A stretch of 64,000 nt of DNA from Streptococcus equi subsp. equi (lineage in GTDB: Bacteria; Bacillota; Bacilli; Lactobacillales; Streptococcaceae). Positions 44,082 to 55,212 of this stretch are shown in pieces. The stretch is from positions 2,108,001-2,172,000 of the forward strand of contig LR134389.1 in assembly GCA_900637675.1 (NCBI GenBank). The letters are read 5' to 3'. Under the pieces are notes generated by a model, which saw only the letters and a program-made list of their open reading frames with translations, had not been told where the DNA came from and did not search any database. Each line of letters begins with the position of its first letter. Position 1 is the stretch's first letter. The position numbers and the translations under genes are program-made.

Positions 44082-44696
44082 CTAAATCAAATCATCGCGG
44101 CTCATTTGCTCAAAGGACTGATCACCATCATTTAGCTTATCCCAAATAACCACCTCTCCAGCAGCCAGTGACTTTTTAACATCGATGATACGCTGATTAC
44201 TGGATCCACGAAATTGCAGCATCAGATTCTTTTTGGTGATATCAAAGCGGCCATCAACTAAAATATCAATCATGCTTAACAGCTCTAGCTTATCCTGGGT
44301 TTCTTCCATCATTTCCTCCCAGGTATAGCCTGTCCAAGACCAAATATCCTTTTCTGGCAGCTCTTTTCTGATACGCTTAATCAAAGGAATCAATATTCCC
44401 GTATTCAAAAAGGGCTCACCGCCCAAAAGTGTCAAACCTTGAACATAGGGCTTTGCAAGATCAGTCATAATTTGCTCCTCAAGCTCTTTCGTATAAGGAA
44501 TACCCGCCTTAAAAGACCAGGTTGCTGCGTTATAGCAGCCCTTACAATGGAACATGCAGCCTGAAACATAAAGTGAGTTTCGCACTCCCTCCCCATCTAC
44601 AAAATTAAATGCCTTATAATCAATAACGCGTCCTTGGCTTAATGCCTCTGATGTCCATTCTTTTGGTTTGGGAGAATTCCAACAGTTTTCCTTCAT
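44082..44696 (-). CDS. nrdG: Anaerobic ribonucleotide reductase activating protein
   Basis: 204 residues, radical SAM. CxxxCxxC is SGCMFHCKGC (~46-55) and the SAM-binding GGEP is LTLLGGEPF (~92-100). It generates the glycyl radical on NrdD. Last gene of the nrdD operon, 9 bases after the acetyltransferase gene. Confidence 0.95.
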   Translation of the reverse strand: MKENCWNSPKPKEWTSEALSQGRVIDYKAFNFVDGEGVRNSLYVSGCMFHCKGCYNAATWSFKAGIPYTKELEEQIMTDLAKPYVQGLTLLGGEPFLNTGILIPLIKRIRKELPEKDIWSWTGYTWEEMMEETQDKLELLSMIDILVDGRFDITKKNLMLQFRGSSNQRIIDVKKSLAAGEVVIWDKLNDGDQSFEQMSRDDLI

Positions 44697-44705
44697 TATT
44701 GCCTC

Positions 44706-45200
44706 TTATGCTTTTATCCAATAGCGTTCAATACCCTTATTGCAATCCTTCAGCTGACCACCATTAGCTAAAATAACAGACCGACTAGCACTATTGCTGC
44801 AATGACAAGTCACTAAAACCTCACGAATGCCCTTTTGACGAGCAAGCTGCAAGGCTTCCTTTAGCATCAGCTTTGCATAGCCCTTTCCACGCTGGCTAGG
44901 TCTAACAGAATAACCAATATGCCCACCTTTTACCAGTAGCTGTTCGTTTAATCTCAAGCGTACATTGACAAATCCAATAGCCTGTTGATCAGCAAAGGCA
45001 ACGAGCTGTATGGCAGGCACCCAATTCTCAGGGATAGCTAAGCCAGCCTCCATCAGAGCATTAGATTCCAACCATTTTTCATAATCAAAATGCTCAGCGT
45101 TCCAAAAACCACCATCATGAGGAGACTGATAGTCTTCAAACTCTGCCATCATTTCTAAAACAGACGCTTCATCTTGCTTTTTAGGTCTTCGTAGCTTCAT
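44706..45200 (-). CDS. GNAT-family N-acetyltransferase
   Basis: 164 residues. The acetyl-CoA-binding motif RPSQRGKGYAKLMLKEAL (~102-119) and the following VLVTCHCSNSASRSVILANG are typical GNAT A and B motifs. Substrate unknown. It is conserved between nrdD and nrdG in streptococci, but no chemical link to nucleotide reduction is known. Confidence 0.9.
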   Translation of the reverse strand: MKLRRPKKQDEASVLEMMAEFEDYQSPHDGGFWNAEHFDYEKWLESNALMEAGLAIPENWVPAIQLVAFADQQAIGFVNVRLRLNEQLLVKGGHIGYSVRPSQRGKGYAKLMLKEALQLARQKGIREVLVTCHCSNSASRSVILANGGQLKDCNKGIERYWIKA

Positions 45201-45212
45201 ATTATCACTCCT

Positions 45213-46148
45213 TTATAAGGGAAGAGAAACATCTAATATGCCATCAGCTTCATGAGATTGACAAATTTGGTGACAAATCCAGTGACTCAACAGACTTGTC
45301 TCTGGCTTGACAGGGTTAACACCATCCTTGACAGCCTGTAAAAAAGAATCCACAATAGCCTCAAAGCCTCGTTTAGATAAGGTAGTATCCCAAGCACTAA
45401 ATCCCTTGATCTCTTGATCAACCCCTCGATAAGCTCGCAAGGTCTCTAGATTTTCTAGGTGATAGGTCTCTTTAGGTGTCTGAACCTCCATCACCTCACG
45501 CCTGCTACCTGACTGTAGATTCATAGCTGCTGAAATAATAGTCTGTTCTGTCCTTAAGGTTACACTAACCTGACTTAGCAAATCATTATCAGTCAGCTGA
45601 TAATGAAAATAGCCTGCAACAAGCCTCCTATCAACTAAAAATAAAGCTGTATCTAAAGGGTGTATAAAGAAGTCAAAAAGCTTAAACTGTTTGTCACCTG
45701 GTCTATTAATATCATTTTTCTCAACAACAACTTTACGTTTGGTTGACAGGGTTGACAACTTCTTGACACCAGGTGCAAAGCGTCTATTAAAGTCTGCCAT
45801 CAAAAAGGTATTGTGCTTATCTGCTAATTGATAAAGAGCCTGCGTGCTAAAGAAATCCTCCGTCAAAGGCTTATCCATGTAAACTGGAATTCCTTTTTGT
45901 AAAAACAAACTAGCCAGCTCTAAATGAGCCTTAGTGGCTGCATGGATAAACACACCATCTAACTTAGCCTCAAGTAACTCATTGACAGTGCTGTAAAGCC
46001 TTGCGCAACCAAAAAGCTGACCCACCTCCTGGCGGACTAACGCATTTCTAGTAGATAAATGCCAATTGATTCCTCTTAATTGACGCATATAGGGTAAATA
46101 GGCCTTTTGTGAAATAGCGCCTAACCCAACAATTCCAATATCTAGCAT
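45213..46148 (-). CDS. Gfo/Idh/MocA-family oxidoreductase
   Basis: 311 residues. The N-terminal Rossmann motif GIVGLGAISQKAYLP (~5-19) binds NAD(P); MDKPLTEDF (~91-99) carries the conserved EKP-like catalytic Lys. Substrate unknown. It lies inside the nrd operon, between the small conserved protein and the acetyltransferase. Confidence 0.9.
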   Translation of the reverse strand: MLDIGIVGLGAISQKAYLPYMRQLRGINWHLSTRNALVRQEVGQLFGCARLYSTVNELLEAKLDGVFIHAATKAHLELASLFLQKGIPVYMDKPLTEDFFSTQALYQLADKHNTFLMADFNRRFAPGVKKLSTLSTKRKVVVEKNDINRPGDKQFKLFDFFIHPLDTALFLVDRRLVAGYFHYQLTDNDLLSQVSVTLRTEQTIISAAMNLQSGSRREVMEVQTPKETYHLENLETLRAYRGVDQEIKGFSAWDTTLSKRGFEAIVDSFLQAVKDGVNPVKPETSLLSHWICHQICQSHEADGILDVSLPL

Positions 46149-46175
46149 TCTTCACCGCCTTTACTGAGTGTGCCA

Positions 46176-46322
46176 TTATTTCTTTGATTGCTTTGCTTTT
46201 TCTAAAAATTGTGCTCTAAGCTGCTGTACTCGAGACTTTTTGTCTGTTTTTGCAACAGAATGTTTCTCATGAAACCTCTCTACTTGCTGCATTCCCTTAT
46301 AATCTAACTGGTATTTTCCCAT
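46176..46322 (-). CDS. Small basic conserved streptococcal protein in the nrd operon
   Basis: 48 residues, MGKYQLDYKGMQQVERFHEK at the start and ending AKQSKK; highly charged with one predicted helix and no membrane span. I recall small proteins of this kind between nrdD and nrdG in other streptococci, which supports it as real. Function unknown. The upstream AAGGGAGAAAC provides a ribosome site. Confidence 0.75.
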   Translation of the reverse strand: MGKYQLDYKGMQQVERFHEKHSVAKTDKKSRVQQLRAQFLEKAKQSKK

Positions 46323-46361
46323 GTTTCTCCCTTTCTTTGTTACAGACCTGTCTTGATAACT

Positions 46362-46390
46362 AAAGGACTGCTTGCATGAAGCAATCCTTT
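46362..46390 (-). terminator. Hairpin between nrdD and the small protein gene
   Basis: AAAGGACTGCTT / AAGCAATCCTTT, read on the minus strand, followed by AGTTAT; a partial terminator or processing site inside the operon. Confidence 0.55.
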
Positions 46391-46427
46391 ACAATGATAT
46401 AGGTGTAATGAGATTATTCTCCAAGGC

Positions 46428-48626
46428 TTATATCCCCGGATACTTGATGGTTGATCCGTTCATGTGCTTGACACGAGCAGAGATTTCCTTATGACGACCA
46501 TTGACCATTGGACGAGCCTGAGGGTTTCCTAAATAACCACAGGTTCTTTTAACCACATCTACTGTCTTAGGGTCATTGTTTCCACAATTTGGACAAGTAA
46601 AGCCTCGCTCTGTTGGGGTGAAATCTCCCTCAAAATGGCATTCATAGCACTTATCAATTGGCGTATTTGTGCCTAGGTAGCCCACACGATCATAAGCATA
46701 GTCCCAAACAGCTTCCAAGGCCTTGGGATTTTGCTGCAAAACAGGGTACTCACAGTAATGGATAAAGCCACCTGAAGCACCGGCTGCTGGATAAGCCTTT
46801 TCAAAATCTAGCTTCTCAAAAGGTGTTGGATTTTTACGAACATCATAGTGGAATGAATTAGTATAGTATTCTTTATCTGTAATATCAGCAACAACGCCAA
46901 ATTTGTCAGTATCTAGGCGGCAAAAACGATCTGTCAAGCTTTCTGATGGTGTTGAGTAAACAGAGAAATGATAGCCATATTCATCTGACCAAGTCTCGCA
47001 AGCCTTTTTCATTTCCTTAACAATAGTGATTGTAAAGTCTTTGGCCTCTTGGTTGTGCTCCCATTGCCCACCGTAAAATACGGTTGCTACCTCATATAAG
47101 CCAATGTAACCCAATGATACAGTTGCGCGGCGATTGTTAAAGAGCTCATCAACATTGCCAGTCTTAGCTAGCCGCTTGCCAAAGGCTCCATATTGGTAAA
47201 GAATAGGAGCATTGGCTGGCGTTGCCTCCTTAACGCGCTCTACACGATAAACAAGAGCGTCCTTACAAATGTGTAATCGTTCGTTAAACAGCTCCCAGAA
47301 TTTATCCATATCGCCATTTGATTCCATAGCAATACGAGGTAAATTCATGGTTACAACCCCAAGGTTCATACGCCCTGAGGTAACATCTTGCCCCTGTTCA
47401 TCCTTCCAGCCTTGAAGGAAAGAGCGACAGCCCATTGGTGACTTAAAGGATCCTGTCAGCTCAATAATCTTATCATAAGATAACATATCTGGATACATGC
47501 GCTTTGTGGCACATTCCAAGGCTAAGGTCTTAATATCATAGTTTGGTGAGTCTGGCTCTAAATTGAGCCCACGCTTGACCGTAAAGATGAGCTTAGGGAA
47601 GATTGCCGTACGGTGCTCGCTGCCTAAGCCATTAATTCTAATCGTTAAAATAGCCTTTTGAATCTCACGCTCAAACCAAGAGGTCCCTAGACCAAATCCC
47701 AATGAGGTAAAGGGGGTCTGACCGTTTGAGGTAAATAACGTGTTGATCTCATACTCTAGAGACTGCATGGCATCATAAATGTCTTTTTTTGTTTTTTCAA
47801 AGGCGTAACTTTCCCGCAGCTCCTCAATAACCCATTTTTCAGCGTCAGCCATATGCTTTTTGAAATTTAGCTCAGCATATGGTGCCAAAAACTCATCAAT
47901 ACGATCGGCTGTACAGCCACCGTACTGACTGGAGGCCACATTAGCAATGATTTGTGAAATTTGAGCTGTTGCTGTTTGAATAGACTTAGGACTTTCAACC
48001 TCAGCGTTCCCAATTTTAAAGCCATTTGCCAGCATTCCCTTAAAATCAATCAAACAACAGTTTGTCATTGGCGTATAAGGACTATAATCTAAATCATGGT
48101 AGTGAATATCACCTTTTTGGTGGGCATTAGCAACATGCGCTGGCAGCAGCTTCAAACCGATAGACTTACCAACAATCCCAGCTGTCAAATCGCGCTGGGT
48201 ATTGAAAACATCACTATCCTTATTGGCATTCTCATTGACTACTGTCTGATCCTTGTGAATGAGCTTATCAATAGAAAAATTAATATCTGTCGCCTGCGAG
48301 CGGGCAAAGTCACGCTGGGTTCTATAATTGATGTATTCCTTAGCAATAGCATATTCATTAGCGGCTAATAGCTCATGCTCAACAATATTTTGAATTTCAT
48401 AAATTTTAATATTTGTAGGAAATCGCTCGATAATTTCTGCAATAACGCGTTCAGAAATAGCTTCTAGCTTTGCTTCAACGAGCGGTGACATGCGTGTTAC
48501 CTTCATGCTTGCTTTTAACAGCGCACTGTAGATCTTTGTTGCATCAAAATTAACCAAGCGTCCATCTCTTTTAATAACCTTAATAGCTGGCTGAACAATA
48601 ACTTTGTCTTTTTCTAATGTTATCAT
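46428..48626 (-). CDS. nrdD: Anaerobic ribonucleoside-triphosphate reductase
   Basis: 732 residues, a glycyl radical enzyme. An ATP-cone (VIKRDGRLVNFDATKIYSAL, ~18-37) senses nucleotides. The C-terminal zinc site uses CYECHFEG and CPNCGNND, and the radical glycine is in RTCGYLGNP (~692). It makes deoxyribonucleotides without oxygen. The activase nrdG is in the same operon. Two NrdR boxes overlap its promoter. Confidence 0.97.
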   Translation of the reverse strand: MITLEKDKVIVQPAIKVIKRDGRLVNFDATKIYSALLKASMKVTRMSPLVEAKLEAISERVIAEIIERFPTNIKIYEIQNIVEHELLAANEYAIAKEYINYRTQRDFARSQATDINFSIDKLIHKDQTVVNENANKDSDVFNTQRDLTAGIVGKSIGLKLLPAHVANAHQKGDIHYHDLDYSPYTPMTNCCLIDFKGMLANGFKIGNAEVESPKSIQTATAQISQIIANVASSQYGGCTADRIDEFLAPYAELNFKKHMADAEKWVIEELRESYAFEKTKKDIYDAMQSLEYEINTLFTSNGQTPFTSLGFGLGTSWFEREIQKAILTIRINGLGSEHRTAIFPKLIFTVKRGLNLEPDSPNYDIKTLALECATKRMYPDMLSYDKIIELTGSFKSPMGCRSFLQGWKDEQGQDVTSGRMNLGVVTMNLPRIAMESNGDMDKFWELFNERLHICKDALVYRVERVKEATPANAPILYQYGAFGKRLAKTGNVDELFNNRRATVSLGYIGLYEVATVFYGGQWEHNQEAKDFTITIVKEMKKACETWSDEYGYHFSVYSTPSESLTDRFCRLDTDKFGVVADITDKEYYTNSFHYDVRKNPTPFEKLDFEKAYPAAGASGGFIHYCEYPVLQQNPKALEAVWDYAYDRVGYLGTNTPIDKCYECHFEGDFTPTERGFTCPNCGNNDPKTVDVVKRTCGYLGNPQARPMVNGRHKEISARVKHMNGSTIKYPGI

Positions 48627-48647
48627 GTCCTATCTCCTTACTCGACT

Positions 48648-48677
48648 ATTATATCACGCCACACAAAAAAATCAATA
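48648..48677 (-). promoter_or_regulatory. nrdD promoter
   Basis: TTGATT (48672-48677), spacer of 18 by hexamer edges, TATAAT (48648-48653). The -35 overlaps NrdR box 1. Confidence 0.65.
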
Positions 48678-48717
48678 TATTGTGTTAAGTTTTTTTATAC
48701 CAACACAATATATTGAT
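48672..48717. promoter_or_regulatory. Paired NrdR boxes
   Basis: TCAATATATTGTGT and ACACAATATATTGA share the core CAATATATTG (48673-48682 and 48706-48715), 33 bp apart, close to three helical turns, as in known NrdR operators. Confidence 0.9.
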
Positions 48718-48722
48718 TTTAT

Positions 48723-50282
48723 TTATTTTTTCTGATATAGGCTAAAGCCCTTAACATCAATCTTTCTGTCAATTTTATAATTAGCTGTCACTATTTTCTT
48801 GACTGCCTTTGGTAATGCTTTTTGCTTGTTGACCACAATATAGACTGCCTTATTCTGTAGTAGCTCATCCTCTAACATCTGTTGATGACTCTCTTTTTTC
48901 AGATTAACAAAGGGTGAGGCAAACTGTGAAGCTGACTTGGCCTGCGTTTCCAGGTAAATTTTTGACGTATCGTCCCATACATAGATGGGTTGGTCCTCCG
49001 TTAGCCTCTGTCTTAGATAGTGAGCAATCTGAGAACGCTCTTGATTAATAGCAGAGCTGGTCACATACTGATAAGCTGTGCCAAAAACCGCTCCTAGCAT
49101 TATGATTGCTGGCACGTAGAAATGCTTATTTAGATAAATAGCAATAACCCGTCTCGCACCATTTTTCCCCTTACGACGACGATGACTAACCATCCTAAGT
49201 CCTGCCTCATATTGTCGGCCAACAGAGCTTGATAGCAAGATCAAAGCATAAGGCAGTAAAGGCAGTAGGTGATAAGTATGAAAATCATGCGATATAGCCG
49301 CAATACCAGCATAGCTAAACACAACAAAGACTAGTAGCCATTTCATAGCAAGATCAGACTCTAGCTTAGGCTGCTTCATAAACGTCAGCAGCCCCGTTAA
49401 CAGTCCCAAGCCAAGAACAAGTCCTAATTGGACTGTTAAACCGAGAATCAGCGATAAATCACCTGTCACAAAATAACTAAACGGATAAACAAGCGCCTGC
49501 TCCAAATAAGGACTCAAAATCTGTAAATTGAGGATAAAATAGCCTGCTGTATAAAACACCAAAAGCATTCCAAAAATAGCTGCTAACAGCTGATAAAAGC
49601 CTCGAGCGAAATGCTTTTGAGACACATTATAAGCAATAATCGCAATGCAGGCAAGCAGCCAAAAAAGAAGCGTCCTAGGCTCAATTAGCATGGCTATTGC
49701 CGCTGCAAAGCCAAAGAGAATAAAGGCCTCGTCCTTTACCAAGCCAGCAAAATACTTGGTTAAAAACCAAAGCGATACCAAGACAAAAGGCAGGGCAAGC
49801 TGGATCGCATATAAGCCACCAAATCCAAGACTAATAGACAATAGGTAATAGATAGCTGTAAAACCTAAAGCCACCTTCTGAATACCTGTCACATAATGGA
49901 TTAATTTATAGAAATAAACACCTGTCAAATAAAAGCACAGCGCTTGAACAAGTACCAACCATACCGTTGTTCCCAAGTGATAGCTCAAAGCTATGAGCAC
50001 AAAAAACAGAAAGCCTCCTGTTGTAAACAAGTCACTATATGGAATCTGACCTTTAGTCAACATCATTCCGATGTATAAATTTTGTGACTGAACGCTATTT
50101 GCAGTATCTGCAAAAAAAGGAACCGCAACCGTAAGCAAGCTCGCTATGATGCTAAAGAAAAAGATATAAAATTTATATAAACTAGGGACCTTCATGTCAT
50201 ACTTAGTCGTATGTGACGATGGGTGGTCTTTCACCAAATAATTGACCTTTTCCAGCATAACTTCTTGATGTAATTGACTCAA
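48723..50282 (-). CDS. Large multispan membrane protein (Ccs4-like / glycosyltransferase-like)
   Basis: 519 residues with about eleven spans and a C-terminal soluble domain (~430-519). The start is TTG at 50282: AAGGAG lies 7 bases before it, inside the only upstream ATG frame, so that ATG (50300) cannot be the main start. The first loop (GMMLTKGQIPYSDLFTTGG) has the acidic residue expected of ArnT-like GT-C enzymes. A similar gene beside nrdD in pneumococcus is listed as competence-induced ccs4; I see no cin-box here. Function unknown. Confidence 0.7.
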   Translation of the reverse strand: MSQLHQEVMLEKVNYLVKDHPSSHTTKYDMKVPSLYKFYIFFFSIIASLLTVAVPFFADTANSVQSQNLYIGMMLTKGQIPYSDLFTTGGFLFFVLIALSYHLGTTVWLVLVQALCFYLTGVYFYKLIHYVTGIQKVALGFTAIYYLLSISLGFGGLYAIQLALPFVLVSLWFLTKYFAGLVKDEAFILFGFAAAIAMLIEPRTLLFWLLACIAIIAYNVSQKHFARGFYQLLAAIFGMLLVFYTAGYFILNLQILSPYLEQALVYPFSYFVTGDLSLILGLTVQLGLVLGLGLLTGLLTFMKQPKLESDLAMKWLLVFVVFSYAGIAAISHDFHTYHLLPLLPYALILLSSSVGRQYEAGLRMVSHRRRKGKNGARRVIAIYLNKHFYVPAIIMLGAVFGTAYQYVTSSAINQERSQIAHYLRQRLTEDQPIYVWDDTSKIYLETQAKSASQFASPFVNLKKESHQQMLEDELLQNKAVYIVVNKQKALPKAVKKIVTANYKIDRKIDVKGFSLYQKK

Positions 50283-50300
50283 TGTGTTTCTCCTTGACAT

Positions 50301-50829
50301 GTCATATTACAAGTATAGCAAAATCTATTATTTAGTCAATTTATGACAAATGCTGGCATAAGTCAGCAGCTCTTTAAAGCGGTGCAGTGTCTTTAGCCTA
50401 TAATGCTTTAGAAAGCTTTTTTCTTCTTGACTGAGTCTTTTGATAAAATCACCCCCATTAAGATTATTCGAAATAATACCCAGAAAAGCTAAGGGTACTG
50501 GTAATGATCAGCTTTAAGCTAAAAGTAGCTATTGGCTATTTCTTTACTTATCAAAATAAGCGGCTTATGCTGTGCTAAGTTGAGTCATTTCCTATAAGCT
50601 TTGTTAAGGCTTAAACTAAAAAAGACAACAGCAAGTAACTTCAACGAAATTACAGGCTATTGCAACATCTACAAGACCCTAAAAACACTCTTAACAGTAG
50701 GCTATTTAGAGGTCATAGAAATAGCTATCACTCCTACTGTCTGATAAACCATAAAAATAGCCTAAAACCCATGCTGCTAGCACCAAGATTCTAGGCTATT
50801 TATTATTTTAAAGCTAATGCCTCAGGTTG
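50301..50829. other. Intergenic region with a terminator at 50753-50803
   Basis: AAATAGCCTA / TAGGCTATTT stem (50755-50764 with 50792-50801) ends the ireB-ruvX-DUF1292 operon on the minus strand. The rest, about 450 bases, shows no gene. Confidence 0.7.
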
Positions 50830-51129
50830 TTACTCTTCGTCTAAGAAGCTATTAAAGACTTCCTCAATCATATCCCACTCAGCGTCTGAATCCTCTGGAA
50901 TTGGCTGTAAATCACCCTCTGTTCCGTCTTCATTTTCTGTAAATGAATAGGCCTGAATCTCAACCTCTCCTGATTCATCCTCTTGCGAACCAGCAGGAAC
51001 TAGTAAAACATAGTTTTTACCGAATTCTTCACGTCCATCGATGGTTAATAAAATTTCAAACAATGCTTCATTTCCTTGCTCATCGACAAGTGTAATGACT
51101 TCGTGTTCGTGATCATGATTATGTGTCAT
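50830..51129 (-). CDS. DUF1292 family protein
   Basis: 99 residues, strongly acidic, with His-rich start ([10 protein letters not shown]). Core [18 protein letters not shown] and KNYVLLVP is the DUF1292 fold. It closes the ireB-ruvX-DUF1292 operon, conserved in Firmicutes. Function unknown. Confidence 0.95.
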   Translation of the reverse strand: MTHNHDHEHEVITLVDEQGNEALFEILLTIDGREEFGKNYVLLVPAGSQEDESGEVEIQAYSFTENEDGTEGDLQPIPEDSDAEWDMIEEVFNSFLDEE

Positions 51130-51138
51130 CTGTTCTCC

Positions 51139-51558
51139 TTAATAGTTACAATCTAAATAATTCTGTAAAATCAGCTGCGCAGCCAGCTTATCGATTACTT
51201 TTTTACGTTTACCACGACTGATGTCTGCCTGCTCAATCAACATACGCTCTGCCTCAACAGTTGTCAAGCGCTCATCTTGATAAGAAACTGGAATGTGAAA
51301 GAGCTCCTCAATCTTATCTCCATAAGCCTTACTTGCTTCAACACGTGGGCCACTAGTGTTATTCATATTCTTTGGCAAGCCAATGACAAATCGATCAACC
51401 TGATATTGCTTAACAAGCTCAGCTAATCTATCAAAGCCAAAATCCTGTTTATCTTCATTGATCCTAATAATCTCTAGTCCTTGGGCAGTAAAACCAAGTG
51501 GATCACTAATTGCCACACCGACGGTCTTAGAACCGACATCAAGTCCCATTATTCTCAT
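51139..51558 (-). CDS. ruvX: Putative pre-16S rRNA nuclease / Holliday junction resolvase YqgF
   Basis: 139 residues, RNase H-like. Catalytic Asp in [16 protein letters not shown] (~5-20), [16 protein letters not shown] (~57-72), and [13 protein letters not shown] (~98-110) match YqgF. Its start overlaps the ireB stop by 4 bases, giving coupled translation. Confidence 0.96.
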
Positions 51559-51824
51559 CTAATATCTATTCCATTTCCTTGCAAATAATAGCGAACAAGC
51601 TCTTCTACGATCTCATCGCGCTCATATTTACGAATTTGGTTGCGAGCATCATTGTAACGAGGAACATAAGCTGGGTCCCCGCTTAGTACATAACCTACAA
51701 TTTGATTAATCGGATTGTAGCCTTTTTCATCTAGTGAATGATAAACTGCCGTCAGCGTTTCGCTAATCTGCTTTTTATCACCATCGTCTAAATTAAAGCG
51801 GACTGTTTCATCTGTAAATCCCAT
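51555..51824 (-). CDS. ireB: IreB family regulator (UPF0297)
   Basis: 89 residues. The N-terminal TVRFNLDD carries the threonines phosphorylated by the PASTA kinase in enterococci, where IreB lowers cephalosporin tolerance. [20 protein letters not shown] is the conserved core. First in its operon. Confidence 0.96.
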
Positions 51825-51913
51825 ACTTACACCTTCTTTCTAACTTTAAGTGCTACGCTCTATTATAGCTTATTTTTATTGAATAAACAAGAATTCAGAT
51901 TTGTTAGGATATT

Positions 51914-51938
51914 AAAAAAAGCTCTGACAGAGCTTTTT
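51914..51938 (-). terminator. Terminator after spx
   Basis: AAAAGCTCT / AGAGCTTTT stem with T-runs on both sides, starting at the spx stop. Confidence 0.85.
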
Positions 51939-52335
51939 ATAAGGCAGCGCGTAAACGCGCCTCTGCATTTTCAATATTACGAATAGAACGAGGTAAAAAG
52001 GCACGAATATCGTCTTCCTTGTAGCCCACCTGAAGACGCTTGTCATCGATAAGAATCGGACTTTTTAAAATACGGGGATTATCCTGAATCAAATCAATAA
52101 CCTCATTTACGCTTAACTCGTCAATATCACAATTTAAGGCTTTGGCATAACGATTTTTAGAAGAGACAATACTCTCCACACCGTTTTCAGTCTTTGATAA
52201 AATAGCTAAAATTTCTTCTCTTGAAAGAGGTTCTTTTCCTAAATTCTGTTCTTTATATGGGAGCTTATGGGCATTCAGCCAGGTTTTAGCCTTTTTACAG
52301 CTCGTACAACTTGAAATCGTGTAAATTTTTATCAT
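51937..52335 (-). CDS. spxA: Spx-family transcriptional regulator
   Basis: 132 residues. The CxxC redox switch is SSCTSCKKA (Cys10-Cys13 by position). Gly52 region REEILAILSKTENG and RAFLPRSIRNIE are conserved in Spx. It binds RNA polymerase alpha to reprogram transcription under thiol stress. Two Spx paralogues are usual in streptococci; which one this is cannot be told. Confidence 0.95.
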   Translation of the reverse strand: MIKIYTISSCTSCKKAKTWLNAHKLPYKEQNLGKEPLSREEILAILSKTENGVESIVSSKNRYAKALNCDIDELSVNEVIDLIQDNPRILKSPILIDDKRLQVGYKEDDIRAFLPRSIRNIENAEARLRAAL

Positions 52336-52710
52336 GTTGTTCTCACTTTCTATCTCGTGATACCTCTATTGTAGCATAGTTTTTTTCTAATCAATATCGG
52401 TCTTTGGACCTATTTTTTAGTTTTCTTTTATGATCCCTTTAACCAAGGCCAAAATCCTATATTGAGCTAGTTGCAAGCAAGCTTACTATGCCACTATCTT
52501 GTCTGTAGGAAGTCCCTTTTTTCTAGGGCTTTTATAGCTTAACAGTTAATCCCTAAAGAAAACATAAACTCAGCTAACAAATTATCCAAGCGTACAGCCT
52601 AGCTCCTGAGCAGACCAATACAGAGCTTGATTAAACACAAGCTAAAAAGGGCTTGACGATCGCTGTTAAGCCCTTTTTAGCACCTTTATCTGAAAATCTA
52701 ATACTAAGCA
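52336..52710. other. Intergenic region with recA terminator at 52641-52681
   Basis: GCTAAAAAGGGCTT pairs perfectly with AAGCCCTTTTTAGC, a strong terminator for recA. Nothing else was recognised. Confidence 0.85.
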
Positions 52711-53847
<1,137 letters not shown>

Positions 53848-53940
53848 TATTTTCTCCTCTATTTAGGCTGACTAGCAAGCAATAAACAGCATAACCTCAC
53901 ATCTGTCTAGTTACTAATTTCCTAAAATACACTATCCTAA

Positions 53941-55212
53941 TTATAGCAAATTCTCTGATTTTAATAAAGTTTTACGAACCATATTAAAAGCATATAGGGC
54001 AGCAATATACCGCACGTCCAAACGGCTACGGCCTCCTATAACAACTTTAAGAGATTCTACCTTATTCTTAGTGGCAAGGCCAATGAAAACTGTTCCTGCT
54101 GGCTGTCCCTCGAGTGCCTCTGGACCAGCAACACCTGTTAGACCAATACCGATATCTGAATTGGTCAAGCAGCGTGCCTGTGCAGCCATTTGCTCAGCTG
54201 TAAAAGAGCTCACAACACCATGCCTTTGTAGCTCACCCAATGGAATGCCAAGCATTCTTGCTTTTTCTTCAATGCTGTAGGTGATAAAGCCACCGTTAAA
54301 CACCTGTGAAGCTCCCGCAAAATCAGTTAACTGAGCTTGAAACAGTCCTGCTGTTAAGCTTTCAGCTGCTGTTATCGTCTTACCACTTCGCTTCAATAGC
54401 TCAAAGGTCTCACGCGCCAAGGAATTATCCTCCCCATAGCCATAAAGCAAACGCCGTAAGGGTTGATTATCTACAGTTCTTATGGATAAGAGCTGCGCCT
54501 CTAGTCGATTCAGCCTTTCATCAGCTAATGCTTGGTTGTCAGCCTTTGTGGATAGTCGCAGTGTTACCTCGCCGGTCTTTGCATAAGGAGCAATAGTAGG
54601 ATCTGTTTGATGCTTAATCAAATCCTCCAGAGCAGTCACCAGTTGACTTTCACCAATGCCAAAAAAACGCAGCACTCTTGAATATAGACTGGCATGACTA
54701 GCTGAAAGAAGGGGCACCAGCTCATTTTTTACCATAGGCTTTAGCTCACTTGGAGGCCCTGGTAAGACAACATAGGTTACCCTATCTACAGTTATTAACC
54801 CACCTACTGCAAGTCCTGTTTGATTTTGCAAAGCAATAGAGCCTTCAATCAGCTGCGCCTGACGTTGGTTATTTGGTGTCCTAGCAGCCTGCTTACGATG
54901 TGCAAAAAAAGCATCTAATTTTTGACCTGCCTGCTCATCAAAGACCAAAGCTTTTCCCAGATACTTAGCTAAGGTCTGCTTCGTTAGATCATCATCTGTT
55001 GGACCAAGACCACCACATAAAATCACTAAATCACTTCGCTGGCTAGCAATATCAATAACAGAAAGCAAACGCTCTTCATTATCTCCTACAGCTGTTTGAA
55101 AATAAACATCAATACCAAGCTCCGCCATTTTTTCTGATAAAAATTGAGCATTGGTATTCACAATCTGACCAGTCAGAATCTCGGTTCCCACCGCAATGAG
55201 TTCAGCTTTCAT
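53941..55212 (-). CDS. cinA: CinA, competence/damage-inducible protein
   Basis: 423 residues. The MoaB-like N-terminal domain ([20 protein letters not shown], ~7-26; [13 protein letters not shown], ~67-79) is followed by the C-terminal deamidase-like domain ([20 protein letters not shown], ~285-304; [10 protein letters not shown], ~360). In streptococci it escorts RecA in transformation. A degenerate cin-box lies 18 bases upstream of the ATG. Confidence 0.96.
   Translation of the reverse strand: MKAELIAVGTEILTGQIVNTNAQFLSEKMAELGIDVYFQTAVGDNEERLLSVIDIASQRSDLVILCGGLGPTDDDLTKQTLAKYLGKALVFDEQAGQKLDAFFAHRKQAARTPNNQRQAQLIEGSIALQNQTGLAVGGLITVDRVTYVVLPGPPSELKPMVKNELVPLLSASHASLYSRVLRFFGIGESQLVTALEDLIKHQTDPTIAPYAKTGEVTLRLSTKADNQALADERLNRLEAQLLSIRTVDNQPLRRLLYGYGEDNSLARETFELLKRSGKTITAAESLTAGLFQAQLTDFAGASQVFNGGFITYSIEEKARMLGIPLGELQRHGVVSSFTAEQMAAQARCLTNSDIGIGLTGVAGPEALEGQPAGTVFIGLATKNKVESLKVVIGGRSRLDVRYIAALYAFNMVRKTLLKSENLL

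Noticed and set aside
48723..50300. ATG at 50300 as the start of the large membrane protein
   Set aside because: The AAGGAG ribosome site lies inside this extension and is correctly spaced for the TTG at 50282.
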